NCBI RefSeq assembly: GCF_000721175.1
Contig: NZ_JOEZ01000007.1
Coordinates: 310,001-374,000, forward strand
From: Streptomyces anulatus
GTDB lineage: Bacteria > Actinomycetota > Actinomycetes > Streptomycetales > Streptomycetaceae
Length of the DNA: 64,000 bases
Reading direction: 5' to 3'
Of the stretch, positions 32,738-42,014 are shown one piece after another. Numbering within the stretch: the first letter of the stretch is position 1; every line of letters starts with the position of its first letter. A program made the position numbers and the translations under genes. The notes under the pieces are model-generated. The model was not told where the DNA came from and did not search any database. It was given only the letters and a program-made list of their open reading frames with translations.

Positions 32738-34155
32738 TCATGGCAGTTGTCGTCGCGTCCGTGCTCGCGGCCGGGGCCCTCGCCCCCGCCGCCTCGGCGC
32801 GCCCCGCACCCGCACCCGTACAGCCCTCCGGGCACGGCATCCCGCCACTGACCGACGACCGGGGGCGCACCCTCACCCTGCGCGGCTGGAACGTCGAGGA
32901 CAAGACGAACCGGGGCGAGGCCGCCCTCACCGCCATCACCGAACGGCACTTCCGCGACCTGCGCGCGAACGGCTTCAACTTCGCCCGACTGCTGGTCTTC
33001 TGGGACGACCTGGAGCCCACGCGCGGCCGGTACAGCGAGCGCTACCTCCGGCGCGTCGAACGCATCCTGGACTGGGCGCGCAAGCATCGTGTCCATGTCC
33101 TCATCGACGCCCACCAGGACGTCTTCGGACCCGCGTTCGGGCACCGGGGCATCCCGGAATGGGCCACCAGGACCGACGGGCTGCCGTTCACCCCGAACCC
33201 CGACGACTGGTTCTCCGAGTACTTCGAACCGGCCGTCCAGCGGGCCTTCACCCACCTCTACGAGGACCCCGACCTCCAGCGCGCCCAGGCCGCCATGTGG
33301 CAGGTCCTCGCCGAACGCTTCGGCCGCCACCCGGCCGTCCTCGGCTACGACCTGATCAACGAGCCGATGGGGGAGCTGCGCGCCGGCGAGGACCTGCCCA
33401 CCGCCGCCCGCCGCATCGAAGCCCAGCACCTCACGCCGATGTACAACCGGCTCGCCCGCGCCGTCCGGGCGAAGGACCGCGACACCTGGCTCTTCGTCGA
33501 ACCGACGCCCATCGTCGGCGAGGGCGTCCCCACCGGACTCGGCAGGATCGAGGACCGCCGGGCCGTGTACGCCCCGCACTTCTACAACACCGCCATGGAG
33601 GCGGGCGCGGACTACGACCCCTCGGCCGGCTGGATCGAGGCGTACGAGGCCGCCGTCACCGCCTATCCGGCCCGCCACCGGATGCCGGTCGTCGTCGGCG
33701 AGTGGGGGCCGCTGAACAACTCCCTCCCCAACATGGGCCGCTTCTACCGCGAGGCCGTCGCCTCCCTGAACCGCTACAGCTCCGGCTGGGCGGGGTACGT
33801 CTGGTGCTACGGCAGCGGCTACTGCGCGGTCGACGAGCACGGCCGCTTCCGTACGAACAAGGAGCGGACGGCCACTCCGTACGCCCCGGCCGTCGCGGGA
33901 ACCGTCAGCTCCGAGGCGTACGACGCGGGCACCCGCACCTACCGCCTCGCCTACCGGGCGGCCAACCGCCCCGGGGTGACGGAACTGTCCCTCCCACCCT
34001 CGCCCCGGGGCTGGCGTGTCACCGTCACCGGACCTGCCCATGTCATCGGCACGCCGTCGCGCGGGGGATGGCCGGTCGTTCCGGCATGGCGCGGCGGCGA
34101 GGTGGTGGTGACCGTGCGGGAAGCTGGCCCGTATGGACGAACTGACCACCCCTGA
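32719..34155 (+). CDS. Secreted GH5 glycosidase (endoglycoceramidase-like)
   Basis: A 478-residue secreted glycosidase. Residues 1-27 form a signal peptide (AVVVASVLAAGALAPAASA). The TIM barrel starts with DDRGRTLTLRGWNVEDKTNR and has FARLLVFWDDLEPTRGRY and VLIDAHQDVFG, typical of the endoglycoceramidase branch of GH5. The acid/base is Glu215 in GYDLINEPMG and the nucleophile Glu328 in VVVGEWGPLNN. A C-terminal beta domain covers about the last 90 residues. The usual family reaction is release of the glycan from a glycosphingolipid; the substrate in Streptomyces is open. The start could be 32719, 32725 or 32740, since a perfect hairpin covers the first two and none has a ribosome-binding site. 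Confidence 0.9.
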   Translation: MRMGRALMAVVVASVLAAGALAPAASARPAPAPVQPSGHGIPPLTDDRGRTLTLRGWNVEDKTNRGEAALTAITERHFRDLRANGFNFARLLVFWDDLEPTRGRYSERYLRRVERILDWARKHRVHVLIDAHQDVFGPAFGHRGIPEWATRTDGLPFTPNPDDWFSEYFEPAVQRAFTHLYEDPDLQRAQAAMWQVLAERFGRHPAVLGYDLINEPMGELRAGEDLPTAARRIEAQHLTPMYNRLARAVRAKDRDTWLFVEPTPIVGEGVPTGLGRIEDRRAVYAPHFYNTAMEAGADYDPSAGWIEAYEAAVTAYPARHRMPVVVGEWGPLNNSLPNMGRFYREAVASLNRYSSGWAGYVWCYGSGYCAVDEHGRFRTNKERTATPYAPAVAGTVSSEAYDAGTRTYRLAYRAANRPGVTELSLPPSPRGWRVTVTGPAHVIGTPSRGGWPVVPAWRGGEVVVTVREAGPYGRTDHP

Positions 34156-34672
34156 AGGGTTTCTGCTGCGCCCCTGGGAGCCCGCCGACGCGTCGGCAGT
34201 GCTCCGCGCCTTCGCCCCGGCCGAGATGGACCGCCAGACCGACCGGCCCGTGTTCGACCGGCCCGGGGCGCTGGCCTGGATCGCGGACCGCACGCGCGAA
34301 CGGGGAGCGCGCACCGGCTACTCCTGGGCCGTCGTGGGGGAGGAGGGCGAGGCCCTCGGCTGTGTCGCCCTCGGCGCCGTCAACCGGACCCATGACACCG
34401 GCTGGGTCTCCTACTGGACCACGAAGGGGGCGCGCGGCCGGGGCGTCGCCGCGGCCGGAGTGCGGGCCCTGGCGCGCTGGGCCTTCGACGAGCTCGGGCT
34501 GTACCGGCTGGAGCTGGGCCACCGCACCGACAACCCGGCCTCCTGCCGGGTCGCGACCCGGTCGGGATTCGCGCCCGAGGGAATCGACCGGGCGAAACTG
34601 CGGTACGGCGACGTCCGGTACGACGTCGAGCGGCACGCGCGGCTTGCCGACGATGATGTCAACTTTGATTGA
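34133..34672 (+). CDS. GNAT family N-acetyltransferase
   Basis: A 179-residue acetyltransferase of the RimJ/RimL type. It begins with LTTPEGFLLRPWEPADASAV, has WVSYWTTKGARGRGVAAAGV with the R-G-x-G-x-A acetyl-CoA loop, and ends the core with LYRLELGHRTDNPASCRVAT and RSGFAPEGI. The substrate may be an amine or a protein N-terminus. The ATG overlaps the end of the GH5 gene by 23 bp, so it is probably co-transcribed. It converges with the PadR gene across a strong hairpin. Confidence 0.9.
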   Translation: MDELTTPEGFLLRPWEPADASAVLRAFAPAEMDRQTDRPVFDRPGALAWIADRTRERGARTGYSWAVVGEEGEALGCVALGAVNRTHDTGWVSYWTTKGARGRGVAAAGVRALARWAFDELGLYRLELGHRTDNPASCRVATRSGFAPEGIDRAKLRYGDVRYDVERHARLADDDVNFD

Positions 34673-34698
34673 CAGGGGCACGCTGAGGCCGGATGAGC

Positions 34699-34731
34699 GG
34701 TGGGGTGGGGCGGCAGGCGCCCCACCCCACC
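34699..34731. terminator. 14-bp perfect stem hairpin, bidirectional terminator
   Basis: GGTGGGGTGGGGCG (34699-34712) and CGCCCCACCCCACC (34718-34731) pair perfectly around a 5-nt loop. It lies between the convergent GNAT and PadR genes, one base before the PadR stop codon. Confidence 0.85.
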
Positions 34732-34732
34732 C

Positions 34733-35782
34733 TCAGGCCTTCCCGCCGTCCTCGTCCTGAGCCGTCAGCAGCGCCTCGATCCGGGCCGTCGCCGCGCCCA
34801 GGTGGCGGCGGGCCTCAGCGAGCTGGGCCTCCGTCACCCCGTGATCGCGGGCCGCGTCCCGGATGCCGTCGCGGAAACGGTCCAGCAGCCGGTCCAGGTC
34901 ACGCACCGGGTCGCCGGCCGACGGCACGTCCTGCCCCCAGTCCGCACCGGGGGCCGGGTCCCGGACGGGCGGGGCGGCGTCCGGCTCGGGCCTGCCGAAC
35001 GGCGGCCAGGCGCCGGACCGGGCGAAGCCACCGAGCTGGCCGGTGATCTCCGCGAGACCCTCCCGTACGCCGGAGGGCCAGTCACCCCGCGCGAAGTGCT
35101 CCTGCACCTGGCGGGCGGCGGTCTGCATCTGCTCGCGCGCCTTCTCCTGGGCCTCCCTGGCCTGACGGCGGGCCTGCTGGGCGTCCTCGCGGGCGCGCCG
35201 GGACTCGTCCTTCGCCCGGCGGGCCTGCTCCTTCCACTCCTGCTTGGCCCGGCGCAGCTCCTCCTTCGCCGTGCGCCATGCCTCGCTGTCGCCGAGGTCG
35301 CCCAGATTGCCGAAGTCGCCGAAGTCGCCGAACGGGGAGGAAGCATCTCTCTTTCCCGCCCCCTTGCCGCTGCCGGCTCCCGCCTTCGTTCCATGCCGGG
35401 ATTCCGACGCGGCCGCCCGCATGTCGCTGCGGAGCCGGCCCGCAGCGCCCCGTACGTCGTCGCGTATCTCGGCGGCCAGCTCGGCGACCGAGTCGCGGAT
35501 CTCCAGCTCCAGGTCGGCCAGTTCGCCGCTGCGGCCCGCCAGTTCCTCGCGGCCGCCGTCGGTGATCGAGTAGACCTTGCGGCCGCCTTCGGTGGCGTGG
35601 GTGACCAGGCCCTCGGCCTCCAACTTGGCCAGCCGCGGGTAGACCGTGCCGGCGGACGGGGCGTACAGGCCCTGGAAGCGCTCCTCCAGCAGGCGGATGA
35701 CCTCGTATCCGTGGCGGGGGGCCTCGTCCAGGAGCTTGAGGAGATACAGCCGCAGACGGCCGTGGGCGAATACGGGGGGCAT
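34733..35782 (-). CDS. PadR-family regulator with a long helical extension
   Basis: A 349-residue protein. Residues 1-75 are the PadR winged helix (LRLYLLKLLDEAPRHGYEVI, then AGTVYPRLAKLEAEGLVTHA). A long second half follows: amphipathic helix, a Gly/Asp/Phe repeat (FGDFGDFGNLGDLGD, about 150-164), then a highly charged coiled coil of about 60 residues (RAKQEWKEQARRAKDESRRA and similar) and a C-terminal helix bundle. Typical PadR proteins have 110-200 residues. It follows the DUF4097 gene with a 1-bp gap, so both are made from one mRNA, and it probably represses that operon through the ATATCG palindrome upstream. The coiled coil could mediate higher oligomers or membrane-stress sensing. Confidence 0.88.
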   Translation of the reverse strand: MPPVFAHGRLRLYLLKLLDEAPRHGYEVIRLLEERFQGLYAPSAGTVYPRLAKLEAEGLVTHATEGGRKVYSITDGGREELAGRSGELADLELEIRDSVAELAAEIRDDVRGAAGRLRSDMRAAASESRHGTKAGAGSGKGAGKRDASSPFGDFGDFGNLGDLGDSEAWRTAKEELRRAKQEWKEQARRAKDESRRAREDAQQARRQAREAQEKAREQMQTAARQVQEHFARGDWPSGVREGLAEITGQLGGFARSGAWPPFGRPEPDAAPPVRDPAPGADWGQDVPSAGDPVRDLDRLLDRFRDGIRDAARDHGVTEAQLAEARRHLGAATARIEALLTAQDEDGGKA

Positions 35783-35783
35783 G

Positions 35784-36641
35784 TCAGAGAACCTTTCCGG
35801 TCGGCTCGGCGGCGTACGCGTCGTCCTCGGCGGGCGGCCTGCGCAGGAGGGCGATCGAACCGGACACGGTCGTCGCCCGCAGGGTCCCCGTCCCGGCGCC
35901 CAGCGTGCCGGTGACCTTCTTCGCCCCCCACTGCCCGCCGACCCGCAGGTCCTCGAAGGCGTTGGAGACGTCCCCGCTCGCGGTGTTCGCCTCGACCCTG
36001 GCGTCGGCCGGGTGCGGCAGCCGGATCGCGATCTCGCCGGACACCGTGGTCAGCCGGATGTCCGTTGGCTTCCCGGACGGGTCGACGTCCAGCACCATGT
36101 CCCCGCTGACGGACTCGGCCCGGACCGAGGCGCCCGCCCCGTCGACCACCGTCAGATCACCGGACACGGAGTGGAAGCGCAGGTCCCCCGTGACGCTCTG
36201 CGCCTCCAGGCTGCCCGACACGGACTCCCCGCGCACCGCGCCGGTCAGCCCGACGAGCGTGGAGTCCCCGGTGATGCCGCGGACCTCGGTGCGGCCGCTG
36301 ATGCCGGAGACGACGGCCCCGGCGCCGATCACGCCGACCTCGACCGAGGAACCGGCCGGCACGACGAGCGAGACGACGGCACTGCGGCGGCGGCCTTTGG
36401 GGTCGAACCAGCGCAGGAAGTCCTGCCAGGGCAGGTCCTCGTAGGCCACGGTGAGCCGGTCGTCCTCCTGGGTCACGATCAGCGGCGGGCCCTCGATCGC
36501 GGAGATCTCCAGCCGGGCGTCCGGCTCGTCGGTCCCCACCACGTTGACCGTGCCGTCGACGATGCGCACGTGGAGCGCCGCCACCGGATCGTCGAAGGCG
36601 AGCTTCCGCGGCTCGGCGATGGTCCATGTCGACACGGGCAT
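35784..36641 (-). CDS. DUF4097 (toastrack-type) beta-repeat protein
   Basis: A 285-residue protein made of short beta repeats: EVRGITGDSTLVGLTGAVRG, ESVSGSLEAQSVTGDLRFHS, VSGDLTVVDGAGASVRAESV. This is the DUF4097 right-handed solenoid. No signal peptide or transmembrane helix is seen, although the family is often linked to envelope stress. I chose ATG 36641 because GGGAGG lies eight bases upstream. It is the first gene of a two-gene operon with the PadR regulator, the same arrangement as in many actinomycetes. Confidence 0.9.
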   Translation of the reverse strand: MPVSTWTIAEPRKLAFDDPVAALHVRIVDGTVNVVGTDEPDARLEISAIEGPPLIVTQEDDRLTVAYEDLPWQDFLRWFDPKGRRRSAVVSLVVPAGSSVEVGVIGAGAVVSGISGRTEVRGITGDSTLVGLTGAVRGESVSGSLEAQSVTGDLRFHSVSGDLTVVDGAGASVRAESVSGDMVLDVDPSGKPTDIRLTTVSGEIAIRLPHPADARVEANTASGDVSNAFEDLRVGGQWGAKKVTGTLGAGTGTLRATTVSGSIALLRRPPAEDDAYAAEPTGKVL

Positions 36642-36697
36642 GGATGTGACCTCCCGGAAAGCGTGGTGACGCAACATATCGCGTCTCGTTCAGAACA

Positions 36698-36707
36698 CGA
36701 TATATCG
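36698..36707. promoter_or_regulatory. PadR-type operator upstream of DUF4097
   Basis: CGATATATCG (36698-36707) is a perfect palindrome, and a partial copy ATATCGCG lies at 36676-36683. AT-rich ATATCG palindromes are typical PadR sites. It lies 57 bp upstream of the operon's start codon. Confidence 0.55.
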
Positions 36708-36781
36708 CGGATGGGGGAAGTCAAGGGAAGTCGACGGGGTGCGAAGTGCATACAACAGCATCAAAAATGGGCATATTGCCC

Positions 36782-36787
36782 TAGCGT
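36782..36787 (+). promoter_or_regulatory. -10 element of a leaderless transcript
   Basis: TAGCGT lies 7 nt before the ATG at 36795 and there is no ribosome-binding site between them, so the transcript probably begins at the start codon. Confidence 0.55.
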
Positions 36788-36794
36788 GTGAGCC

Positions 36795-37625
36795 ATGAAC
36801 GCGACATCCACCGGGGCCCTCCTGCTGTGCCGGGCCGACCCCGAGACCGTACGGCCGCTCGCCCACCTGCTGCGCGAGCAGATGCTGCTGGCCCGCGCGG
36901 GCGAGGAGTGGAGCGTGCTCGTCCCGGAGGGGAAGCCCTGGCGGACCGGGGGCGCGGAGCCGGACGCGGAGCCGGTCGACCGGGTCCTCGGCGGCTGGGC
37001 CACCGCGCTCGCCGTCGGCTCCACCTGGCCGGTGCTCGCCCTGTGGTGGGACGCCGACCGGGCCGGATACACCCTCGCCGCCGGATTCCGGCGTCCCGTC
37101 GGCTACATCTGGCTGACCGACGGCACCCCGGTGGGCGAGGACGAGGCCATGCGCACCTTCGCGGTCCGGCTCGGCCTCGACCCGGTGCTGGACGTAGAGG
37201 CGCTGGAAGCACTCACCCGCCCCGATCCGGACGCGGGCGCGGACGCCCGGCTGCGCGGACTGCTCGCCGTCCTCACCCGTACCGGGCTGGCGGTGCCCGC
37301 CGGACTCTCCCCGGGCGAGAGCGCCGACCGGCTGCGCAGCGTCGCCGCTGTGCAGCGCGGGGTGGAGCGCGTCGAATGGGCCGGCTGGCGTGATGCCGTA
37401 CGCGTCGAACTGGACGCGGTCGAGAGCAGCCGGGTCGGCCCGTGGGTACGCGGCCCCCGCGCGCGGGCCGTCGCCGCCGTCCAGCTCGCGGCCGGGCTCC
37501 CGCTCCTGCTGTGGGGCGCCCGCCGCCGCAGCGGTGGCTGGGCGGCGGCCGGCGCGGTGCTCCTGGCGCAGGGCGCGCTGGGACTCGCGTACGAACGGGC
37601 CAGGGCGGGCGCGGACGCCTACTAG
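36795..37625 (+). CDS. Hypothetical protein with two C-terminal membrane helices
   Basis: A 276-residue protein I do not recognise as a named family. Residues 1-210 look soluble, with a beta-rich start (ALLLCRADPETVRPLAHLLR, EEWSVLVPEGKPW, WATALAVGSTWPVLALWWDA). Two hydrophobic segments at the end (AVAAVQLAAGLPLLLWGA and WAAAGAVLLAQGALGLAYE) are separated by only a few residues, so the protein is probably anchored in the membrane by a hairpin with both ends inside. It seems to be translated from a leaderless mRNA. It converges with the small DUF6104 gene, 14 bp apart. It is a common Streptomyces core gene by its setting. Confidence 0.75.
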   Translation: MNATSTGALLLCRADPETVRPLAHLLREQMLLARAGEEWSVLVPEGKPWRTGGAEPDAEPVDRVLGGWATALAVGSTWPVLALWWDADRAGYTLAAGFRRPVGYIWLTDGTPVGEDEAMRTFAVRLGLDPVLDVEALEALTRPDPDAGADARLRGLLAVLTRTGLAVPAGLSPGESADRLRSVAAVQRGVERVEWAGWRDAVRVELDAVESSRVGPWVRGPRARAVAAVQLAAGLPLLLWGARRRSGGWAAAGAVLLAQGALGLAYERARAGADAY

Positions 37626-37639
37626 CTAGAACGCGCGGG

Positions 37640-37825
37640 TCACGCGTCCTCGTCGTCCTCGTCGTCCAGCCGGGCCAGCCAGGTCGCGAGGCGCTCGACG
37701 GGCACCTCGAAGTCGGGGTTGAGATCGACGAACGTCCGCAGCTGCTCGGCGAGCCACTCGAAGGTGACCTCCTCCTCGCCGCGCCGCTTCTCCAGTTCCT
37801 CGATGCCACGGTCCGTGAAGTACAT
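37640..37825 (-). CDS. DUF6104 family small acidic protein
   Basis: A 61-residue protein starting MYFTDRGIEELEKRRGEEEV and continuing EWLAEQLRTFVDLNPDFEVP with an acidic tail (LDDEDDEDA). It is conserved in Streptomyces at this place next to the 2-oxoglutarate dehydrogenase gene and is known only as a domain of unknown function. GAAAAGGATAGC... upstream sequence is weak as a ribosome-binding site: AAAGGAT on the plus strand is not relevant, and TTTCCC precedes the ATG on the minus strand. Its 3' end faces the previous gene. Confidence 0.75.
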   Translation of the reverse strand: MYFTDRGIEELEKRRGEEEVTFEWLAEQLRTFVDLNPDFEVPVERLATWLARLDDEDDEDA

Positions 37826-37925
37826 GGGAAAAGGATAGCGAGGCCCGCCGGCCCCCAGAACGCCGGAGACCCGGCCCCGCGACAAGCGCGGAGCCGGGTC
37901 ACCGGAGTGTTCGGCAGTGCGGTCC

Positions 37926-40900
37926 TCAGGCCTCGAAGACCTCGTCGACCAGCTGCGTCTGCTCCGCCTGGTGACGCTTGGCCGAGCCGACCGCCGGGGA
38001 CGAGCCGTGCGGCCGCGAGATGCGGCGCAGGCGCTCGCCGTGCGGCACGTCCGAGCCGACCGCGAGGTCCAGGTGGTCGATCAGGTTGAGCGCGATGAAC
38101 GGCCACGCACCCTGGTTCGCCGGCTCCTCCTGGGCCCACAGGTACTTCTCGGCGTTCGGGTACTTCGCGATCTCGGCCTGGATCTCCGCACCCGGCAGCG
38201 GGTACAGGCGCTCCAGCCGGATGATCGCCGTCTCCCTGTCGCCGCGCTTCTCCCGCTCGGCGTCCAGGTCGTAGTAGAGCTTGCCCGCGCAGAAGACGAC
38301 CTTGCGGACGTCCTCGGCCTTGACCGACGCGTCGCCGATCACCGGGCGGAAGCCGCCGGTGGTGAACTCCTCGATCGTCGAGGCCGCGGCCTTCAGACGC
38401 AGCATCGACTTCGGGGTGAAGACGATGAGCGGCTTGTGGTGCGGGTTGTGCACCTGCCAGCGCAGCAGGTGGAAGTAGTTCGACGGGAGGGTCGGCATCG
38501 CGACCGTCATGTTGTCCTGCGCGCACATCTGGAGGAAGCGCTCGGGGCGGGCGGAGCTGTGGTCCGGGCCCTGGCCCTCGTAGCCGTGCGGCAGCAGCAG
38601 CGTGACGCCGGAGGTCTGGCCCCACTTCTGCTCGGCCGAGGAGATGAACTCGTCCACGACGGTCTGCGCGCCGTTGACGAAGTCACCGAACTGGGCCTCC
38701 CAGATGACCAGCGACTCCGGACGGGCCAGCGAGTAGCCGTACTCGAAGCCCATCGCCGCGTACTCCGAGAGCAGCGAGTCGTAGACGTTGTACCGGGCCT
38801 GGTCGTCGGCCAGGTACAGCAGCGGGGTGTAGTCCTCGCCGGTGACCTGGTCGACCAGGACCGCGTGGCGCTGGCCGAACGTGCCGCGGCGGGTGTCCTG
38901 GCCGGCGAGCCGGACCGGGGTGCCCTCCATCAGCAGCGAACCGATGGCCAGGGTCTCGCCCATGCCCCAGTCGATCGTGCCGTTCTCCACCGAGGCCGCG
39001 CGACGCTGCATCTGCGGCATCAGGCGGGGGTGGACGGTGATCGACTCGGGGATGTTGACCTGCGACTCGGCGATCCGCTTGACGACCTCGGTGGAGACCG
39101 CGGTCTCCACGGCCACCGGGAACGCCGCCTGCGGCTCCGGGACGTGCGGGGCGGCGGGCTGCGAGGTGGCCTCGCGGACCTCCGCGAAGACCTTCTCCAG
39201 CTGACCCTGGAAGTCCTGGAGCGCCTGCTCCGCCTCTTCCAGCGTGATGTCGCCGCGACCGATGAGGGACTCGGTGTAGAGCTTGCGCACCGAGCGCTTC
39301 TTGTCGATCAGGGTGTACATCTGCGGGTTGGTGAACTCCGGGTTGTCGCCCTCGTTGTGACCGCGGCGGCGGTAGCAGATGAGGTCGATCACGACGTCCT
39401 TGTTGAACGCCTGCCGGAACTCGAAGGCCAGCCGCGCGACGCGGACCACGGCCTCCGGGTCGTCGCCGTTGACGTGGATGATCGGCGCCTCGATCATGCG
39501 CGCCACGTCGGTGGCGTACATCGAGGAGCGCGAGGACTCCGGGGCGGCGGTGAAGCCGACCTGGTTGTTGATCACCACGTGCACGGTGCCGCCGGTGCGG
39601 TAGCCGCGCAGCTGCGACATGTTGAGCGTCTCGGCGACGACGCCCTGGCCCGCGAAGGCCGCGTCGCCGTGGAGCGCGACGGGCAGGACCGTGAAGTCCG
39701 TGCCGCCCTTGTTGATGATGTCCTGCTTGGCGCGGGCGATGCCCTCCAGGACCGGGTCGACCGCCTCCAGGTGCGAGGGGTTGGCGGCCAGCGAGACCTT
39801 GATCTGCTCGCCGTCCAGACCGGTGAAGGTGCCCTCGGCGCCCAGGTGGTACTTGACGTCGCCGGAGCCGTGCATCGAGCGCGGGTCGAGGTTGCCCTCG
39901 AACTCGCGGAAGATCTGCGCGTACGACTTGCCGACGATGTTCGCCAGGACGTTCAGCCGGCCGCGGTGGGCCATGCCGATGACGACCTCGTCGAGGCGGG
40001 CCTCGGCGGCGGAGTCCAGCACCGCGTCGAGCAGCGGGATGACGGACTCGCCGCCCTCCAGCGAGAACCGCTTCTGGCCGACGTACTTCGTCTGCAGGAA
40101 CGTCTCGAACGCCTCCGCGGCGTTCAGCCGGCGCAGGATGCGCAGCTGCTCCTCGCGCTCGGGCTTCGGGCGCGGGCGCTCGACCCGGTCCTGGAGCCAC
40201 TTGCGCTGCTTCGGGTCCTGGATGTGCATGAACTCGATGCCGGTGGTGCGGCAGTACGACTCGCGGAGCACACCGAGGATGTCGCGGAGCTTCATCATCG
40301 TCTTGCCGGCGAACCCGCCGACCGCGAAGTCCCGCTCCAGGTCCCACAGGGTGAGGCCGTGCTCGGTGATGTCCAGGTCGGGGTGCTTGCGCTGGTGGTA
40401 CTCCAGCGGGTCGGTGTCGGCCATGACGTGGCCGCGGACCCGGTAGGAGTGGATCAGCTCGAAGACCCGCGCGGCCTTGGTGACGTCGTCGTCGTGCGAG
40501 GCGTCGATGTCCTTGAGCCAGCGGACCGGCTCGTAGGGGATGCGCAGCGCCTTGAAGATCTCGTCGTAGAACTCGTTCTCGCCGAGCAGCAGCTGGGAGA
40601 GGACCCGCAGGAACTCGCCGGAGGCGGCGCCCTGGATGACCCGGTGGTCGTAGGTCGAGGTCAGCGTCATGACCTTCGAGATACCGAGCTTGTTCAGGGT
40701 GTCCTGCGAAGTGCCCTGGAACTCCGCCGGGTAGTCCATCGCGCCGACGCCCATGATGAGGCCCTGACCGGGCATCAGGCGGGGCACCGAGTGAACGGTG
40801 CCGATGCCGCCGGGGTTGGTCAGCGAGGCGGTGACGCCGGAGAAGTCGTCCATGCCGAGCTTGCCGATGCGGGCGCGCCGGACGATGTCCTCGTACGCCT

Positions 40901-41732
40901 GCCAGAACTCGAAGAAGTTGAGCGTCTCGGCCTTCTTGATGGCCGCGACGACCAGCTGGCGGTCGCCGTTCGGCTTCACCAGGTCGATGGCCAGACCCAG
41001 GTTGATGTGCTCCGGCTTGACCAGGGTCGGCTTGCCGTCCTTCGTGGCGAAGGAGTAGTTCATCGACGGCATGGCCTTGAGGGCCTGCACCATCGCGTAC
41101 CCGATGAGGTGCGTGAAGGAGATCTTCCCGCCGCGGGCGCGCTTGAGGTGGTTGTTGATGACGATGCGGTTGTCGAAGAGCAGCTTCACCGGGACCGCGC
41201 GGACGGATGTGGCCGTCGGCAGCTCCAGCGAGGCGTTCATGTTCTTCGCGACGGCGGCCGAAGGGCCGCGCAGCGTCACGTACTCCGGGCCGGCCGGGGC
41301 CTCGGTGGCCTCGTCCGCCTTGGCGGGTGCGGCGGCGGGCTTCGCCGTCGCGGGCTTCGCCGGAGCCGGAGCGGCTGCCGGGGCGGCCTTGGCCGGGGCC
41401 GGCTGCGCGGGAGCCGCCGGGGCGGCTGCGGGCGCGGGCTTCGCCGGAGCGGGCGCGGCCGGAGCGGGCGCGGCCGGGGCGGCGGATGCCGGGGCCTCGG
41501 TCACCGGGGCCCCGTCGCCGGGAACGGGCTTGTCCGCCGTGCCGGAGGCACCCGGCTTGTAGTCGGCGAAGAAGTCCCACCAGGCGCGATCGACCGAACT
41601 GGGATCCTGGAGGTACTGCTGGTAGATCTCGTCGACGAGCCATTCATTGGCGCCGAACGCCGCGGCCGGGTTGGTGCCCGGTCCGGCTTGGTCGGTCGAG
41701 ATGCTCGAGTTACTGGGGGACTGAGACGACAC
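37926..41732 (-). CDS. kgd: Multifunctional 2-oxoglutarate dehydrogenase/decarboxylase (E1 fused to E2-like domain)
   Basis: A 1268-residue actinobacterial KGD. An N-terminal helical segment ([33 protein letters not shown]) is followed by a roughly 80-residue Ala/Pro linker, an E2-type succinyltransferase domain that ends with the HxxxxG-like motif [13 protein letters not shown], and a thiamine-diphosphate E1 part with [40 protein letters not shown] and [16 protein letters not shown]. It converts 2-oxoglutarate to succinyl-CoA or, uncoupled, succinic semialdehyde in the TCA cycle. I chose GTG 41732 (start [10 protein letters not shown]), with AGAGGG upstream. It stands alone, 282 bp from the upstream two-component genes. 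The long A/P linker is typical of Streptomyces copies. Confidence 0.97.
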   Translation of the reverse strand: MSSQSPSNSSISTDQAGPGTNPAAAFGANEWLVDEIYQQYLQDPSSVDRAWWDFFADYKPGASGTADKPVPGDGAPVTEAPASAAPAAPAPAAPAPAKPAPAAAPAAPAQPAPAKAAPAAAPAPAKPATAKPAAAPAKADEATEAPAGPEYVTLRGPSAAVAKNMNASLELPTATSVRAVPVKLLFDNRIVINNHLKRARGGKISFTHLIGYAMVQALKAMPSMNYSFATKDGKPTLVKPEHINLGLAIDLVKPNGDRQLVVAAIKKAETLNFFEFWQAYEDIVRRARIGKLGMDDFSGVTASLTNPGGIGTVHSVPRLMPGQGLIMGVGAMDYPAEFQGTSQDTLNKLGISKVMTLTSTYDHRVIQGAASGEFLRVLSQLLLGENEFYDEIFKALRIPYEPVRWLKDIDASHDDDVTKAARVFELIHSYRVRGHVMADTDPLEYHQRKHPDLDITEHGLTLWDLERDFAVGGFAGKTMMKLRDILGVLRESYCRTTGIEFMHIQDPKQRKWLQDRVERPRPKPEREEQLRILRRLNAAEAFETFLQTKYVGQKRFSLEGGESVIPLLDAVLDSAAEARLDEVVIGMAHRGRLNVLANIVGKSYAQIFREFEGNLDPRSMHGSGDVKYHLGAEGTFTGLDGEQIKVSLAANPSHLEAVDPVLEGIARAKQDIINKGGTDFTVLPVALHGDAAFAGQGVVAETLNMSQLRGYRTGGTVHVVINNQVGFTAAPESSRSSMYATDVARMIEAPIIHVNGDDPEAVVRVARLAFEFRQAFNKDVVIDLICYRRRGHNEGDNPEFTNPQMYTLIDKKRSVRKLYTESLIGRGDITLEEAEQALQDFQGQLEKVFAEVREATSQPAAPHVPEPQAAFPVAVETAVSTEVVKRIAESQVNIPESITVHPRLMPQMQRRAASVENGTIDWGMGETLAIGSLLMEGTPVRLAGQDTRRGTFGQRHAVLVDQVTGEDYTPLLYLADDQARYNVYDSLLSEYAAMGFEYGYSLARPESLVIWEAQFGDFVNGAQTVVDEFISSAEQKWGQTSGVTLLLPHGYEGQGPDHSSARPERFLQMCAQDNMTVAMPTLPSNYFHLLRWQVHNPHHKPLIVFTPKSMLRLKAAASTIEEFTTGGFRPVIGDASVKAEDVRKVVFCAGKLYYDLDAEREKRGDRETAIIRLERLYPLPGAEIQAEIAKYPNAEKYLWAQEEPANQGAWPFIALNLIDHLDLAVGSDVPHGERLRRISRPHGSSPAVGSAKRHQAEQTQLVDEVFEA

Positions 41733-41919
41733 GGCGGCAACCGCCCTCTTCCGCTTCACAAGGTGATGGACAGCGGAAATCAAGGCTACGCCCCCCGAAC
41801 CGTTCCTTGCAGGCCGGGCCGGTGCTTCGTCGTGCACATCACATCGGAAGGCGGGTTTCGGCGAAGGAAATGGCGGGAAACAAGCGAGGTTCCACTGCAC
41901 TTCGGGTACGCAGGACCGT

Positions 41920-41943
41920 GGATACGGTCATCCGACCGTATCC
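41920..41943 (-). terminator. 10-bp stem tetraloop hairpin
   Basis: GGATACGGTC (41920-41929) and GACCGTATCC (41934-41943) pair perfectly around ATCC. It lies 70 bp beyond the stop of the minus-strand sensor kinase, so it probably ends the two-component operon before kgd. Confidence 0.75.
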
Positions 41944-42014
41944 CCTTGAAGTCCTCTGCTGGCAGGACGCGGATGAACGCGCCCTTCCGCTTCGACCCTA
42001 TGTCAACGGCGCCG

